A DNA stretch of 64,000 nucleotides from Phycisphaeraceae bacterium (lineage in GTDB: Bacteria; Planctomycetota; Phycisphaerae; Phycisphaerales; UBA1924): the NCBI GenBank assembly GCA_020639235.1, contig JACKHC010000002.1:62001-126000 (forward strand), read 5' to 3'. Below, piece after piece: positions 1-7,999 of this stretch. The notes under the pieces were generated by a model, which was not told the origin of the DNA, made no database searches, and saw only the letters and a program-made list of their open reading frames with translations. Both the position numbers and the translations under genes were made by a program. Each line of letters opens with the position of its first letter. Position 1 is the stretch's first letter.

Positions 1-59
1 CGCAAGACTCAATCCCGGCGCCAACCCTTCAACCATCCAACCAGCGTATCATCCGAACC

Positions 60-659
60 ATGCACCGCGCACGCGCAACCTGCCAGGGCGTCCACCTCGC
101 CGCCGTCGCGCTCTGGCTCGGCGCCACCATCATGACCGGCGTCGCCGCGGCCATCGCGTTCCCCACCATGCGCGACCTCGACCCCGCGCTCCCCGCCTTC
201 GCCGACTACCCGACCGATCACTGGATGATCGCCGCCGGCATCGTCATGAACAAAGTCTTCGCGATCCTCGACTACGCCTCCGTCGCCTTAGCCATCATCG
301 CGCTCCAGGCGCTCGTCATCGCCGCCATGCCCTGCCGCCTCCGCCTCTCAGCGCCCAGTTCAATCGTGCGACTGCTGGCTCTGGCCGGTGCACTCGCCTC
401 ACTCGCCTACTCCCTCTTCTTCCTCCGCCCGCAGATGAACGCCCACCTCCGCGAGTTCCACGACCACGCGCTGGCCGGACGAATCGCGCAAGCCGACGCC
501 GCCCGCGCCGCCTTCGACGCCCTCCATCCCGCAGCGTCCAACGCGCTCTCGCTCATCGCCGTCGCGCTGCTCATCCTCATCATCGCCGGCATCTGGTCCC
601 TCGCCACCGATCCTGCCTCTCCCCTCCGGGGAGAGGATGTCAACGAAGTTGACAGGTGA
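60..659 (+). CDS. Small integral membrane protein, DUF4149-like
   Basis: A 199-residue protein with about four hydrophobic segments (near residues 8-35, 60-90, 100-120 and 160-180). The layout resembles DUF4149-type membrane proteins; the resemblance is by eye and no enzymatic residues stand out. The last 15 or so residues and the stop codon are encoded by a dispersed palindromic repeat (616-664), so the native C-terminus has probably been replaced. The stop overlaps a possible GTG start of the endonuclease III gene, so the two are probably co-transcribed. Function unknown. Confidence 0.7.
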   Translation: MHRARATCQGVHLAAVALWLGATIMTGVAAAIAFPTMRDLDPALPAFADYPTDHWMIAAGIVMNKVFAILDYASVALAIIALQALVIAAMPCRLRLSAPSSIVRLLALAGALASLAYSLFFLRPQMNAHLREFHDHALAGRIAQADAARAAFDALHPAASNALSLIAVALLILIIAGIWSLATDPASPLRGEDVNEVDR

Positions 660-664
660 GGGGT
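616..664 (+). repeat. Family A palindromic repeat, copy 1
   Basis: Two consecutive hairpins followed by a GGTGAGGGGT tail. The first stem pairs CCTCTCCCC (616-624) with GGGGAGAGG (628-636). The second pairs TGTCAAC (638-644) with GTTGACA (648-654). The copy covers the 3' end of the membrane-protein gene and reaches the start of the endonuclease III gene. Confidence 0.8.
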
Positions 665-1348
665 GTGAGTAAGGCCTACCCCGACATCCCCTTCGACCTC
701 CCCGAAGTCACCGCAGCACAGAAGCAGCGCGCCCGGCGCATCTACAAGCGCCTCGCCGAGCGCTACCCCGACGCCAGGTGCGCGCTCGACTACCGCAACC
801 CCCACGAGCTCCTCATCGCCACCATCTTGAGCGCCCAGTCCACCGACCTCGGCGTCAACAAGGCCACCCCCGCGCTCTTCGCCGCCTTCCCCACCCCCGC
901 CGACTACGCCAAATCCACCCCCGCGCAGGTCGAGAAACACATCAAGTCCATCGGCCTCTACCGCAACAAAGCCAAAGCCATCGTCGAGTCCATGAAGAGA
1001 CTCCGTGACGAGTACGGGGGGGAAGTCCCGCGCACCATGGACGAACTCCTCACGCTCCGGGGCGTCGCCCGCAAAACCGCCAATGTCGTCCTGGGAAACG
1101 CCTTCAACATCAACATGGGCGTCGTCGTCGATACCCACATCGAACGCCTCGCCAAACGCTTCGATCTCGCGCCGCAGAACGCCACCGTCGCGCAGGTCGA
1201 ACGCCACCTCATGGCCCTCTTCCCCCGCGACAACTGGACCATGCTCGCTCACCTGTTGATTGCGCACGGCAGAGCAGTGTGCAAGGCACGGGGGGGGGGC
1301 TGTTCAACCGACCCCATCTGCCGCGCGTACTGCAATAACGCGACCTGA
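656..1348 (+). CDS. nth: Endonuclease III (DNA glycosylase/AP lyase)
   Basis: Base-excision-repair enzyme that removes oxidised pyrimidines and nicks the abasic site. It is 230 residues long, close to the family norm. The helix-hairpin-helix LRGVARKTANVV carries the expected catalytic Lys (about K140), and VVDTHIERL carries the catalytic Asp (about D159). The C-terminal cluster cysteines are C209, C216, C222 and C226. Their spacing C-x6-C-x5-C-x3-C differs from the usual C-x6-C-x2-C-x5-C, and the stretch just before C216 is encoded by a run of ten G. The start may be GTG 656, inside a repeat and overlapping the previous stop, or GTG 665. Confidence 0.93.
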   Translation: MRGVSKAYPDIPFDLPEVTAAQKQRARRIYKRLAERYPDARCALDYRNPHELLIATILSAQSTDLGVNKATPALFAAFPTPADYAKSTPAQVEKHIKSIGLYRNKAKAIVESMKRLRDEYGGEVPRTMDELLTLRGVARKTANVVLGNAFNINMGVVVDTHIERLAKRFDLAPQNATVAQVERHLMALFPRDNWTMLAHLLIAHGRAVCKARGGGCSTDPICRAYCNNAT

Positions 1349-1365
1349 CGATCCTTTGACGCCAG

Positions 1366-1854
1366 TCAGCTTGCCGGGCGTTCGTAAATGTTGGGCCTGT
1401 GGATATTCAGGAAGTTCTGCGGGCGTGCAACTGGCGTAAAGCCGAACTGCTCATACATCGAATGGGCGTCGCGCGTCGCCAATAGGAATCGGCGCAAGCC
1501 TTGCAGGCTCGGATGCTCCAAAACAACCTCCATCATCCACTTGCCGAGCCCGACTCCACGGTGCGTCTCAAGGACAAACACATCGCACAAGTAAGCGAAT
1601 GTGGCGCCGTCGGTGATCACCCGCGAAAACCCGATCTGCGCGCCGATGGAGTCGTCGTACAAACCGAAGCAAAGCGAGTTGCGGACAGCACGAGCCACGG
1701 TCTCGCGCGGGATCCCCGTGCTCCAATACGATCGCGTGAGATATGCATGAATCGCGCCGATGTCCAGACGATCGGGGTCCGTCGAAATGGTGTATGAGTC
1801 ACGGTGAGACTCGACAGGCGGGAAGTCCATAACGGTGAATGTATGGCCCGACAT
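1366..1854 (-). CDS. GNAT-family N-acetyltransferase
   Basis: Predicted acyl-CoA-dependent N-acetyltransferase of about 162 residues. The GNAT core is visible: FAYLCDVFVLETHRGVGLGKWMMEVVLEH matches strand beta-4 and the R/Q-x-x-G-x-G/A acetyl-CoA loop (here RGVGLGK), followed by FLLATRDAHSMYEQFGF near the C-terminus. The substrate cannot be predicted. The start is uncertain between ATG 1854 and ATG 1830, because neither has a clear Shine-Dalgarno sequence. The gene is convergent with nth and divergent from the CstA gene. Confidence 0.85.
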   Translation of the reverse strand: MSGHTFTVMDFPPVESHRDSYTISTDPDRLDIGAIHAYLTRSYWSTGIPRETVARAVRNSLCFGLYDDSIGAQIGFSRVITDGATFAYLCDVFVLETHRGVGLGKWMMEVVLEHPSLQGLRRFLLATRDAHSMYEQFGFTPVARPQNFLNIHRPNIYERPAS

Positions 1855-1911
1855 CGCCGGGCGACAAGAGGCATCGGATCGCGCGGCGTTTCTCGATAGC
1901 ATGGAGGTCCC

Positions 1912-4395
1912 ATGGACGCACTCGCGCTCGTCCTCATCTCGGGCGTCATCCTCCTCACCGCCTACTTCACATTCGGGCGCTGGCTCTCCCGCCGAGTCTT
2001 CCAACTCGACGACGCCAACCCAACCCCCGCCGTCACCGAAGAAGACGGCGTCGACTTCGTCCCCACGCGCAAGTCCGTCATCTTCGGCCACCACTTCACA
2101 TCCATCGCCGGCACCGGCCCCATCGTCGGCCCCGCCATCGCCGTCATCTGGGGGTGGCTCCCCGCCATCCTCTGGGTCGTCCTCGGCTCCATCTTCATCG
2201 GCGCGGTCCACGACCTGGGCTCCATGGTCGCGTCGCTCCGCAACAAGGGGCGCTCCATCGGCGACATCGCCGGCGACATCCTCGGCCCGCGCGCCCGCTT
2301 CATCTTCCTCCTCATCCTGATCGTCGGCCTGTGGATCGTCCTGGCCGTCTTCGGCCTCGTCATCGCCACCGTCCTCAAGCAGTACCCCGCAGCCGTCTTC
2401 CCCGTCCTCTTCCAGATCCCCATCGCCGTCGCCATCGGCGTCTTCATCCACCGCAAAGGCCGCTCCATCGTCCCCGCGTCCATCATCGCGCTCGCGCTGA
2501 TGTACGCCTCCGTCGTGTTTGGCGACGCCTCCTTCGGCCCCACACTCGGCGGCCTCCACGCCCTCAACCAATGGGCCGCCGCACAACCCATCTGGATCTG
2601 GACCGCCTTCCTCCTGATCTACGCCTACATCGCGTCCGTCATCCCCGTCTGGACGCTCCTTCAGCCGCGCGACTACATCAACGCCCTCCAACTCATCACA
2701 TCACTCGCCCTCATCGTGCTGGGACTCATCGCCGCCGCCTTCTTCGGCGGTGCTGCATTTGATGCTCTCTCCCCCGTAGCCGTTGGGGGGGGCGGGGGAG
2801 GTGTCATGCGAAGCATGACGGAGGGGGTTTCCTCCCGCCCCCCACTCTCCATCGTCGCGCCGCTCGTCAACTGGCAGCCCGAGGGCGCGCCGCCCATCTT
2901 CCCCCTGCTCTTCATCACCGTCGCCTGCGGCGCCTGCTCCGGCTTCCACTGCCTCGTCGGTTCCGGCACGACATCCAAACAGATCCACAAGGAACGCGAT
3001 GCCAAGGCCGTCGGCTACGGCTCCATGCTCACCGAGGGCTTTCTCGCCACACTCGTCATCGCCGCCTGCGCCGCGGGGATCGGGCTGGGCGTTATTCGAC
3101 CTGCTGACGAGTATCGCCGAGGTTCAAGTGGAAACGCCTTCGTACAGGTTTCGGGCGAAGTTGATCTTTCCCACTTGTCGGAAGAGTGGGGATATGGCTT
3201 GCGATGGTACGGATCTGTCGTATCGCCGCAGTCAGACTTGCATGTTGAGCTGTCCCGAAGAGAGAAGTTTTACAGTGACGATCCCCAAGACCTTCGCGAT
3301 CCCAGTCACCCAGTAATTTTGAATGACGGAAGTACGATCACACTCCTGCAAGTGTCATCAATTGATGCGAACAAGTTCAGTTCGTACCATGCCACCGGCC
3401 CCCTCGCCTTTCACAAGCAGTACACCTCATGGTCCTCCTCCCAGGGCCTCGCCGCCACCGTCGGCGCATTCGTCCAAGGCAGCGCCAACTTTCTCGCCGC
3501 GCTGGGCATCCCCCTCTCCCTCGCCGTCGCGCTGATGGCCGTCATGGTCGCGTCCTTCGCCGCGACGACGATGGACACCGCCTGCCGACTCCAGCGCTAT
3601 GTCATCCAGGAACTCTCGCGCACATTCCTGCCCAGCGCCCCGTCAGTCGCGTGCAAAAACTGCGGCTACGACCTCTCCTCTCATACTTCCTCCCCCGTCG
3701 CCGACGGGGGAGGTGTCACACAAAGTGTGACGGAGGGGGTAGCACAACCATCTCCCATCACCTGCCCCGAGTGCGGCCGCGTCAACACCCCCGACGACCT
3801 CAACCACCCATCACTCAACCACCGCGCCCGCGTCGCGCTCGCCTCCGTCTTCAACCCATTCAAGTGGCTCGCCACCACACACGGCGCCACCATCTTTGCC
3901 GTCCTCACCGCGTTCATCTTGGCAATGTGGGGGCCGTGGCCTGAGTCAACAAAGTGGACGAATACAGGTTTAGGAGGAACGGCATTTCAAGCAACTCGCT
4001 CATTCTCTGAACAACTGCAACTCTGGCTCGCCAACGGCGGCAAGGGCGGCCTCCTCCTCTGGCCCCTCTTCGGCGCCACCAACCAACTCCTCGCCGGCTT
4101 CGCCTTCGTTGTCATCGTCGCGTGGCTCCGCTTCACGCGCCGCCCGTGGTGGTTCGCGATCATCCCCGCCGCCTTCATGCTCGCCGTCCCCGCCGCCGCG
4201 ATGTCGTGGCAGGCGTTCATCGGCAACGAGCAGAACCCCTCGTGGCTCGCCGAACAGAAGTGGCTCCTCCTCTCCGTCGCCTGCACCACCCTCGCGCTCG
4301 AAGCATGGCTCATCATCGAAACCATGCTCCATTGGAAGAGGCGCTCCGCACCCTCTCCCCTTGACGGAGAGGGTGGTCGCGCAGCGACCGGGTGA
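1912..4395 (+). CDS. cstA: CstA-family carbon starvation/peptide transporter with insertions
   Basis: Multi-pass inner-membrane transporter of the CstA family, thought to import peptides or pyruvate. Family hallmarks include FGHHFTSIAGTGPIVGPAIAVIWGW near the N-terminus and VASFAATTMDTACRLQRYVIQEL. At 827 residues it is longer than the roughly 700 of E. coli CstA. The extra length comes from two in-frame palindromic repeats (2769-2828 and 3689-3740), a hydrophilic stretch of about 100 residues in a loop (about 3090-3400, visibly lower in GC), and a cytoplasmic C-x2-C...CPEC zinc ribbon split by the second repeat. A third repeat encodes the C-terminal tail and stop. The reading frame is intact throughout, so the product may be functional. 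Confidence 0.9.
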   Translation: MDALALVLISGVILLTAYFTFGRWLSRRVFQLDDANPTPAVTEEDGVDFVPTRKSVIFGHHFTSIAGTGPIVGPAIAVIWGWLPAILWVVLGSIFIGAVHDLGSMVASLRNKGRSIGDIAGDILGPRARFIFLLILIVGLWIVLAVFGLVIATVLKQYPAAVFPVLFQIPIAVAIGVFIHRKGRSIVPASIIALALMYASVVFGDASFGPTLGGLHALNQWAAAQPIWIWTAFLLIYAYIASVIPVWTLLQPRDYINALQLITSLALIVLGLIAAAFFGGAAFDALSPVAVGGGGGGVMRSMTEGVSSRPPLSIVAPLVNWQPEGAPPIFPLLFITVACGACSGFHCLVGSGTTSKQIHKERDAKAVGYGSMLTEGFLATLVIAACAAGIGLGVIRPADEYRRGSSGNAFVQVSGEVDLSHLSEEWGYGLRWYGSVVSPQSDLHVELSRREKFYSDDPQDLRDPSHPVILNDGSTITLLQVSSIDANKFSSYHATGPLAFHKQYTSWSSSQGLAATVGAFVQGSANFLAALGIPLSLAVALMAVMVASFAATTMDTACRLQRYVIQELSRTFLPSAPSVACKNCGYDLSSHTSSPVADGGGVTQSVTEGVAQPSPITCPECGRVNTPDDLNHPSLNHRARVALASVFNPFKWLATTHGATIFAVLTAFILAMWGPWPESTKWTNTGLGGTAFQATRSFSEQLQLWLANGGKGGLLLWPLFGATNQLLAGFAFVVIVAWLRFTRRPWWFAIIPAAFMLAVPAAAMSWQAFIGNEQNPSWLAEQKWLLLSVACTTLALEAWLIIETMLHWKRRSAPSPLDGEGGRAATG
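2769..2828 (+). repeat. Family A palindromic repeat, copy 2, inside cstA
   Basis: Hairpin arms CTCCCCC (2769-2775) and GGGGGAG (2794-2800) are followed by GTCATGC (2803-2809) paired with GCATGAC (2813-2819) and a GGAGGGGGT tail. It is translated in frame as a Gly-rich stretch ending MRSMTEGV, with no stop or frameshift. Confidence 0.85.
3689..3740 (+). repeat. Family A palindromic repeat, copy 3, inside cstA
   Basis: CCTCCCCCGTCG (3689-3700) pairs with CGACGGGGGAGG (3702-3713). GTCACAC (3715-3721) pairs with GTGTGAC (3725-3731), followed by GGAGGGGGT. It is translated in frame and sits between the two cysteine pairs of the zinc ribbon in CstA. Confidence 0.85.
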
Positions 4396-4400
4396 GGGGT
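4350..4400 (+). repeat. Family A palindromic repeat, copy 4, at the cstA 3' end
   Basis: CCCTCTCC (4351-4358) pairs with GGAGAGGG (4366-4373). GGTCGC (4375-4380) pairs with GCGACC (4384-4389), then comes a GGGTGAGGGGT tail. It supplies the last residues and stop codon of CstA. Its loop sequence CCTTGA matches the insertion site of the transposon at 27 kb. Confidence 0.85.
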
Positions 4401-4405
4401 ACTCC

Positions 4406-4446
4406 GGGTGCCACCGCTTGTCGGCACGAAGTGACGCAAGCGGTGC
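4406..4446 (+). repeat. Family C palindromic repeat, copy 1
   Basis: The GGGTGCCACCGCTTGTCGGC opening ends in the inverted counterpart CAAGCGGTGCT. The same element appears in the opposite orientation at 22532-22570. Confidence 0.7.
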
Positions 4447-4492
4447 TCTCCCCCCCTCCCAATACTTCTCTCCCTTCCGCTACCCTTCCCCC

Positions 4493-6154
4493 ATGTCCAA
4501 AGCCACCATCAACCCCCTCCGCGCCCTCAACGAAGAGTTCCAGCAGGCCGAACGCCTCATCCGCGCCGGCGGCGGCGAAAAAGCCATCCAGCGCCAACAC
4601 GAAAAGAACCGCCTGACCGCACGCGAACGAATCAACAAACTCGTCGACGCGGGGGGGGCCGCCGCATTCACAGAGTTGGGCCTCTGGTCCGCCTACAACA
4701 TGTACGCAGACCACGGCGGCGCGCCCGCAGCCGGAGTCGTCACCGGCGTCGGCCCCGTCGAGGGCAAGCTCTGCATGATCATCGCCAACGACGCCACCGT
4801 GAAGGCCGGCGCGTTCTTCCCGATGACCTGCAAAAAAATCATCCGCGCCCAGACCATGGCCATGATGGCCCGCATGCCGCTCGTCTACCTCGTTGACTCC
4901 GCGGGCGTCTTCCTGCCCCTGCAGGAAGATGTCTTCCCCGACACCGACGACTTCGGCCGCATCTTCCGCAACAACGCCGTCATCAGCGCCATGGGCATCC
5001 CCCAGATCAGCGCCATCATGGGCTTCTGCGTCGCGGGAGGTGGCTACCTACCCGTCCTCTGCGACACCCTGTGCATGACCGAGGGCTCGGGCCTCTATCT
5101 CGCCGGCCCCGCGCTCGTCAAAGCCGCCATCGGCCAGGAAGTGTCGGACGAAGAGTTGGGGGGGGCGAGCATGCACGCCTCCATCTCCGGCACGATCGAC
5201 TTCAAAGAGAAAGACGACGACGCCTGCATCAAGCGGCTCCGCTCCCTCATCGCCAAACACAACGCGCCGATGCCCCGCCCGCTCCCCGTATCCGACCCCC
5301 CCACCGCCGCCCCCGCGCGCACAGCCGACGACATCTATTCCGTCTTCGACGCCAAACCAGGAGCGCAATACGACACGCGCGAACTTCTCGACTGCATCGT
5401 CGACGCCGACTCACTCGACGAATACAAGGCCGACTTCGGCCAATCCATCCTCTGCGCCTACGCCACCATCAACAGCGTTCCCTGCGGCATCGTCGCCAAC
5501 CAGAAGAAACTCACCCAGCGCAAAATGCTTGGGGGGGGGGGCGGCAAGGCGGGACCCTCCTACTCCGTCAACATGCCCGGCGTCATCTACGACGACTCCG
5601 CCGACAAGGCCGCCCGCTTCATCATGGACTGCAATCAGCGCAAGATCCCGCTCATCTTCATCCACGACACCACCGGCTTCATGGTCGGCCGCGACTCCGA
5701 GCAGCAGGGCATCATCCGCTCCGGCGCGAAAATGGTGAACGCCATGAGCAACTGCATCGTCCCCAAGATCGTCCTCATCGTCGGCGGGTCCTACGGCGCG
5801 GGCAACTACGCCATGTGCGGCCGCGCATTCGACCCCTTCATCTCCCTCGCGTGGCCCGGCTCCCGCTGCGCCGTCATGGGCGCCGCCCAGGCCTCCGGCA
5901 CACTCGCGATGATCGAGGAACGCTCCCGCCAGCGCAAGGGCGAAGAGATCGACGAAGAAACCCACAAGGCCATCCTCAAGGCCGTCGCCGACTCCTACAA
6001 CGAACAGCAGGACATCCGCCACGGCGCCGCGCGGGGATGGCTTGACCGCATCATCCAGCCCCACAACACCCGCAACGAACTCGCCGCCGCCCTCGCCATG
6101 ACCACCAACTGGGACTACTCCCCTGAGTTCAAGACGGGCGTTTTGCAGGTGTGA
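4493..6154 (+). CDS. Acyl-CoA carboxylase carboxyltransferase (beta) subunit, methylcrotonyl-CoA type
   Basis: Carboxyltransferase half of a biotin-dependent acyl-CoA carboxylase, 553 residues, with the expected N and C carboxyltransferase domains. The N domain has GFCVAGGGYLPVLCD, GPALVKAAIGQEVSDEELGGA and the preceding ISAIMG; the C domain has DSADKAARFIMDCNQRKIPLIFIHDTTGFMVG and GGSYGAGNYAMCGRAFDP. These look closest to methylcrotonyl-CoA carboxylase beta, though a propionyl-CoA type cannot be excluded. The nearby HMG-CoA lyase and enoyl-CoA hydratase support leucine catabolism. No biotin carboxylase subunit lies in the window. The start is the ATG that opens a typical N-terminus. Three G runs of 8-11 bases lie inside the gene. 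Confidence 0.9.
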   Translation: MSKATINPLRALNEEFQQAERLIRAGGGEKAIQRQHEKNRLTARERINKLVDAGGAAAFTELGLWSAYNMYADHGGAPAAGVVTGVGPVEGKLCMIIANDATVKAGAFFPMTCKKIIRAQTMAMMARMPLVYLVDSAGVFLPLQEDVFPDTDDFGRIFRNNAVISAMGIPQISAIMGFCVAGGGYLPVLCDTLCMTEGSGLYLAGPALVKAAIGQEVSDEELGGASMHASISGTIDFKEKDDDACIKRLRSLIAKHNAPMPRPLPVSDPPTAAPARTADDIYSVFDAKPGAQYDTRELLDCIVDADSLDEYKADFGQSILCAYATINSVPCGIVANQKKLTQRKMLGGGGGKAGPSYSVNMPGVIYDDSADKAARFIMDCNQRKIPLIFIHDTTGFMVGRDSEQQGIIRSGAKMVNAMSNCIVPKIVLIVGGSYGAGNYAMCGRAFDPFISLAWPGSRCAVMGAAQASGTLAMIEERSRQRKGEEIDEETHKAILKAVADSYNEQQDIRHGAARGWLDRIIQPHNTRNELAAALAMTTNWDYSPEFKTGVLQV

Positions 6155-6178
6155 CTTCTCGCTTTGGAGAAATGAACA

Positions 6179-7093
6179 GTGACGCTACCTACATATGACG
6201 AGTTCATGCTGCCGATCCTCCGGCTCGCGTCAGACGGAAAGGACCATTCATTCCGGGCTGCAATGGATGGCGTTGCAAAGCAACTCTCGCTCAGTGAAGC
6301 CGATCAGAATGAACTTCTTCCCAGTGGGGTCCAAACACGGTACTACAACAGAATCACTTGGGCGGTGTTCTATCTTGCCAAAAGCAAGTTGGTAATGAAG
6401 CCAGCGCGGGGACGATTTCGAATCACCGACCGCGGGAGACAACTTCTCGATACGAATCCACCCCGAATTGACGCCGATCTGTTGTCACAATACCCAGAAT
6501 TCGTTGAGTTCAAGAATAAGACCACCGAGCCCAAAGATACGACCGACGGCACAATTGAATCAGACGATGATCGAACGCCAGACGAAGAGATGGAGTCCGC
6601 GTATCGACGGCTACGCAGCGCGCTCGCAGATGACTTGAAAGACCGTATCCTCGGCTCTTCGCCAGGGTTCTTTGAACGATTGGTTATCGACCTGCTCGTT
6701 GCAATGGGTTACGGCGGCTCACGATCCGATGCCGCTCAGGTTGTCGGTAAGAGTGGTGACGGCGGCATTGATGGCACAATCAAGGAAGACAGACTCGGCT
6801 TAGATGTGATCTACGTCCAGGCTAAACGCTGGGAGAATCCGGTGGGCCGAAAGGAAATCCAATCCTTTGCTGGAAGCCTTGAGGGCGAGCGAGCAAACAA
6901 GGGCGTCTTTATCACGACTTCGTCGTTCTCTGTACACGCATTGGAGTATGTCCAGAAAATCGGTAAACGAATTGTCCTCATCGATGGCGACCGATTGACT
7001 CAGCTGATGATCGATTTCGGCATCGGTGTTTCTGAGGTGAAGCGATTGACGATTATGAAGGTCGATGGAGACTACTTCGAGGAACTCGAATGA
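6179..7093 (+). CDS. mrr: Mrr-type restriction endonuclease
   Basis: Predicted type IV (modification-dependent) DNA endonuclease of 304 residues. The N-terminal half is a winged-helix Mrr_N region (PTYDEFMLPILRLASDGKDHSFRAAMDGVAKQL). The C-terminal half is the restriction domain, with FFERLVIDLLVAMGYGG, the acidic GDGGIDGTI segment and VIYVQAKRW giving a D-...-QxK active site. The start is GTG 6179 preceded by GGAGA; the nearby ATG at 6172 is out of frame. One sampled 60-base line is 48% GC against 73% in a line of the preceding gene, suggesting horizontal acquisition. It stands alone, with no methylase or other restriction subunit. Confidence 0.9.
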   Translation: MTLPTYDEFMLPILRLASDGKDHSFRAAMDGVAKQLSLSEADQNELLPSGVQTRYYNRITWAVFYLAKSKLVMKPARGRFRITDRGRQLLDTNPPRIDADLLSQYPEFVEFKNKTTEPKDTTDGTIESDDDRTPDEEMESAYRRLRSALADDLKDRILGSSPGFFERLVIDLLVAMGYGGSRSDAAQVVGKSGDGGIDGTIKEDRLGLDVIYVQAKRWENPVGRKEIQSFAGSLEGERANKGVFITTSSFSVHALEYVQKIGKRIVLIDGDRLTQLMIDFGIGVSEVKRLTIMKVDGDYFEELE

Positions 7094-7097
7094 AGAA

Positions 7098-7123
7098 ACC
7101 GGGCCTCTCGACCCGGTCCTTTT
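7098..7123. terminator. Rho-independent terminator between convergent genes
   Basis: ACCGGG (7098-7103) pairs with CCCGGT (7112-7117), followed by CCTTTT on the + strand; on the - strand the hairpin is followed by TTTCTTC. It can therefore serve both the Mrr gene and the convergent pirin gene. Confidence 0.75.
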
Positions 7124-7134
7124 CAATCAACGCA

Positions 7135-7854
7135 TCAGTTCAACCTGAACACCAGCATCTCCGCATCGTCATCCGTCGCGATGTCGAAGCCGTTTCCCTC
7201 AACCGCCGCGCCGTCGCCGGCACCGAACGACTCACCGCCGATCCGCACCGCGCCACGGATCACCTGCACCCAGTGATGCCCGAACCGGTCATCACTCGGC
7301 ACCGTCAGCGTCCCGCCCGCCGTCGTGCGCGCAAAGCACACCTCAGCGTCCTGGCGAATCTCGACCGATCCGTCACGGCCGTCGCCCGAAGCGAACACCG
7401 TGAGCGTGTCGTCCTTCACCATCTCCCGCGTATCCAGATCCGCGTACCGCGGCTCGCCGCCGCGCTCACTCGGCCGGATCCAGATCTGCAGCAGATGCGT
7501 CCGCTCGTCGTTCGACGGGTTGAACTCCGAGTGATGGACGCCGCTCGCAGCGCTCATGTACTGCAACTGCCCCGCGCCGATCGTCCGCCCGTTGCCCATC
7601 GAGTCCTTGTGCGCGAGCTGACCCTCGATCACATAAGTAATGATCTCCATGTTCTCGTGCGGGTGCGTGCCGAAACCCATGCCCGGCTCCACGATGTCCT
7701 CGTTGATCACGCGCAGCGACCGGTACCCCATGTGCGCCGAATCGCGGTACTCGCCGAACGAGAACGAATACTTCGCGTGCAGCCAACCAAAATCCCCCGT
7801 CCCGCGATCATCCGACGCACGCTTCGTCACCGTCACGCTCTTGGCCGTGGTCAT
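7135..7854 (-). CDS. Pirin-family cupin protein (YhhW-like)
   Basis: Bicupin of the pirin family, 239 residues, similar in layout to YhhW-type quercetin 2,3-dioxygenases. The first cupin has the metal-binding set: GFGTHPHENMEIITYV supplies His and His, and GVHHSEFN supplies His and Glu. The true substrate is unknown, because pirins act as redox sensors, dioxygenases or regulators. The start is ATG 7854, preceded by AAAGGAG; an upstream in-frame Met is less likely. It is convergent with the Mrr gene and shares its terminator. Confidence 0.9.
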   Translation of the reverse strand: MTTAKSVTVTKRASDDRGTGDFGWLHAKYSFSFGEYRDSAHMGYRSLRVINEDIVEPGMGFGTHPHENMEIITYVIEGQLAHKDSMGNGRTIGAGQLQYMSAASGVHHSEFNPSNDERTHLLQIWIRPSERGGEPRYADLDTREMVKDDTLTVFASGDGRDGSVEIRQDAEVCFARTTAGGTLTVPSDDRFGHHWVQVIRGAVRIGGESFGAGDGAAVEGNGFDIATDDDAEMLVFRLN

Positions 7855-7962
7855 CGTTTGCTCCTTTCGCAATACTATTCACGAAAGAAGCGAACCGCGC
7901 CGACACGCCCACTATTTCAACCTGAATCCGACCCGGACCTGCCAGGTTGGCAGGGCAATACC

Positions 7963-7996
7963 GGGTGCCATGGCTCAGCCCGTAGGGTGAGCCATG
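7963..7996 (+). repeat. Family B palindromic repeat, copy 1
   Basis: GGGTGC is followed by CATGGCTCA (7969-7977), which pairs with TGAGCCATG (7988-7996). The same design recurs at 15190, 15242 and 43449. Confidence 0.75.
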
Positions 7997-7999
7997 TCC

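Noticed and set aside
1366..2691. 441-residue - strand frame extending the GNAT gene
   Set aside because: The extra N-terminal part is the antisense of cstA and is low-complexity Asp/Gly/Glu. The acetyltransferase itself starts near 1830-1854.
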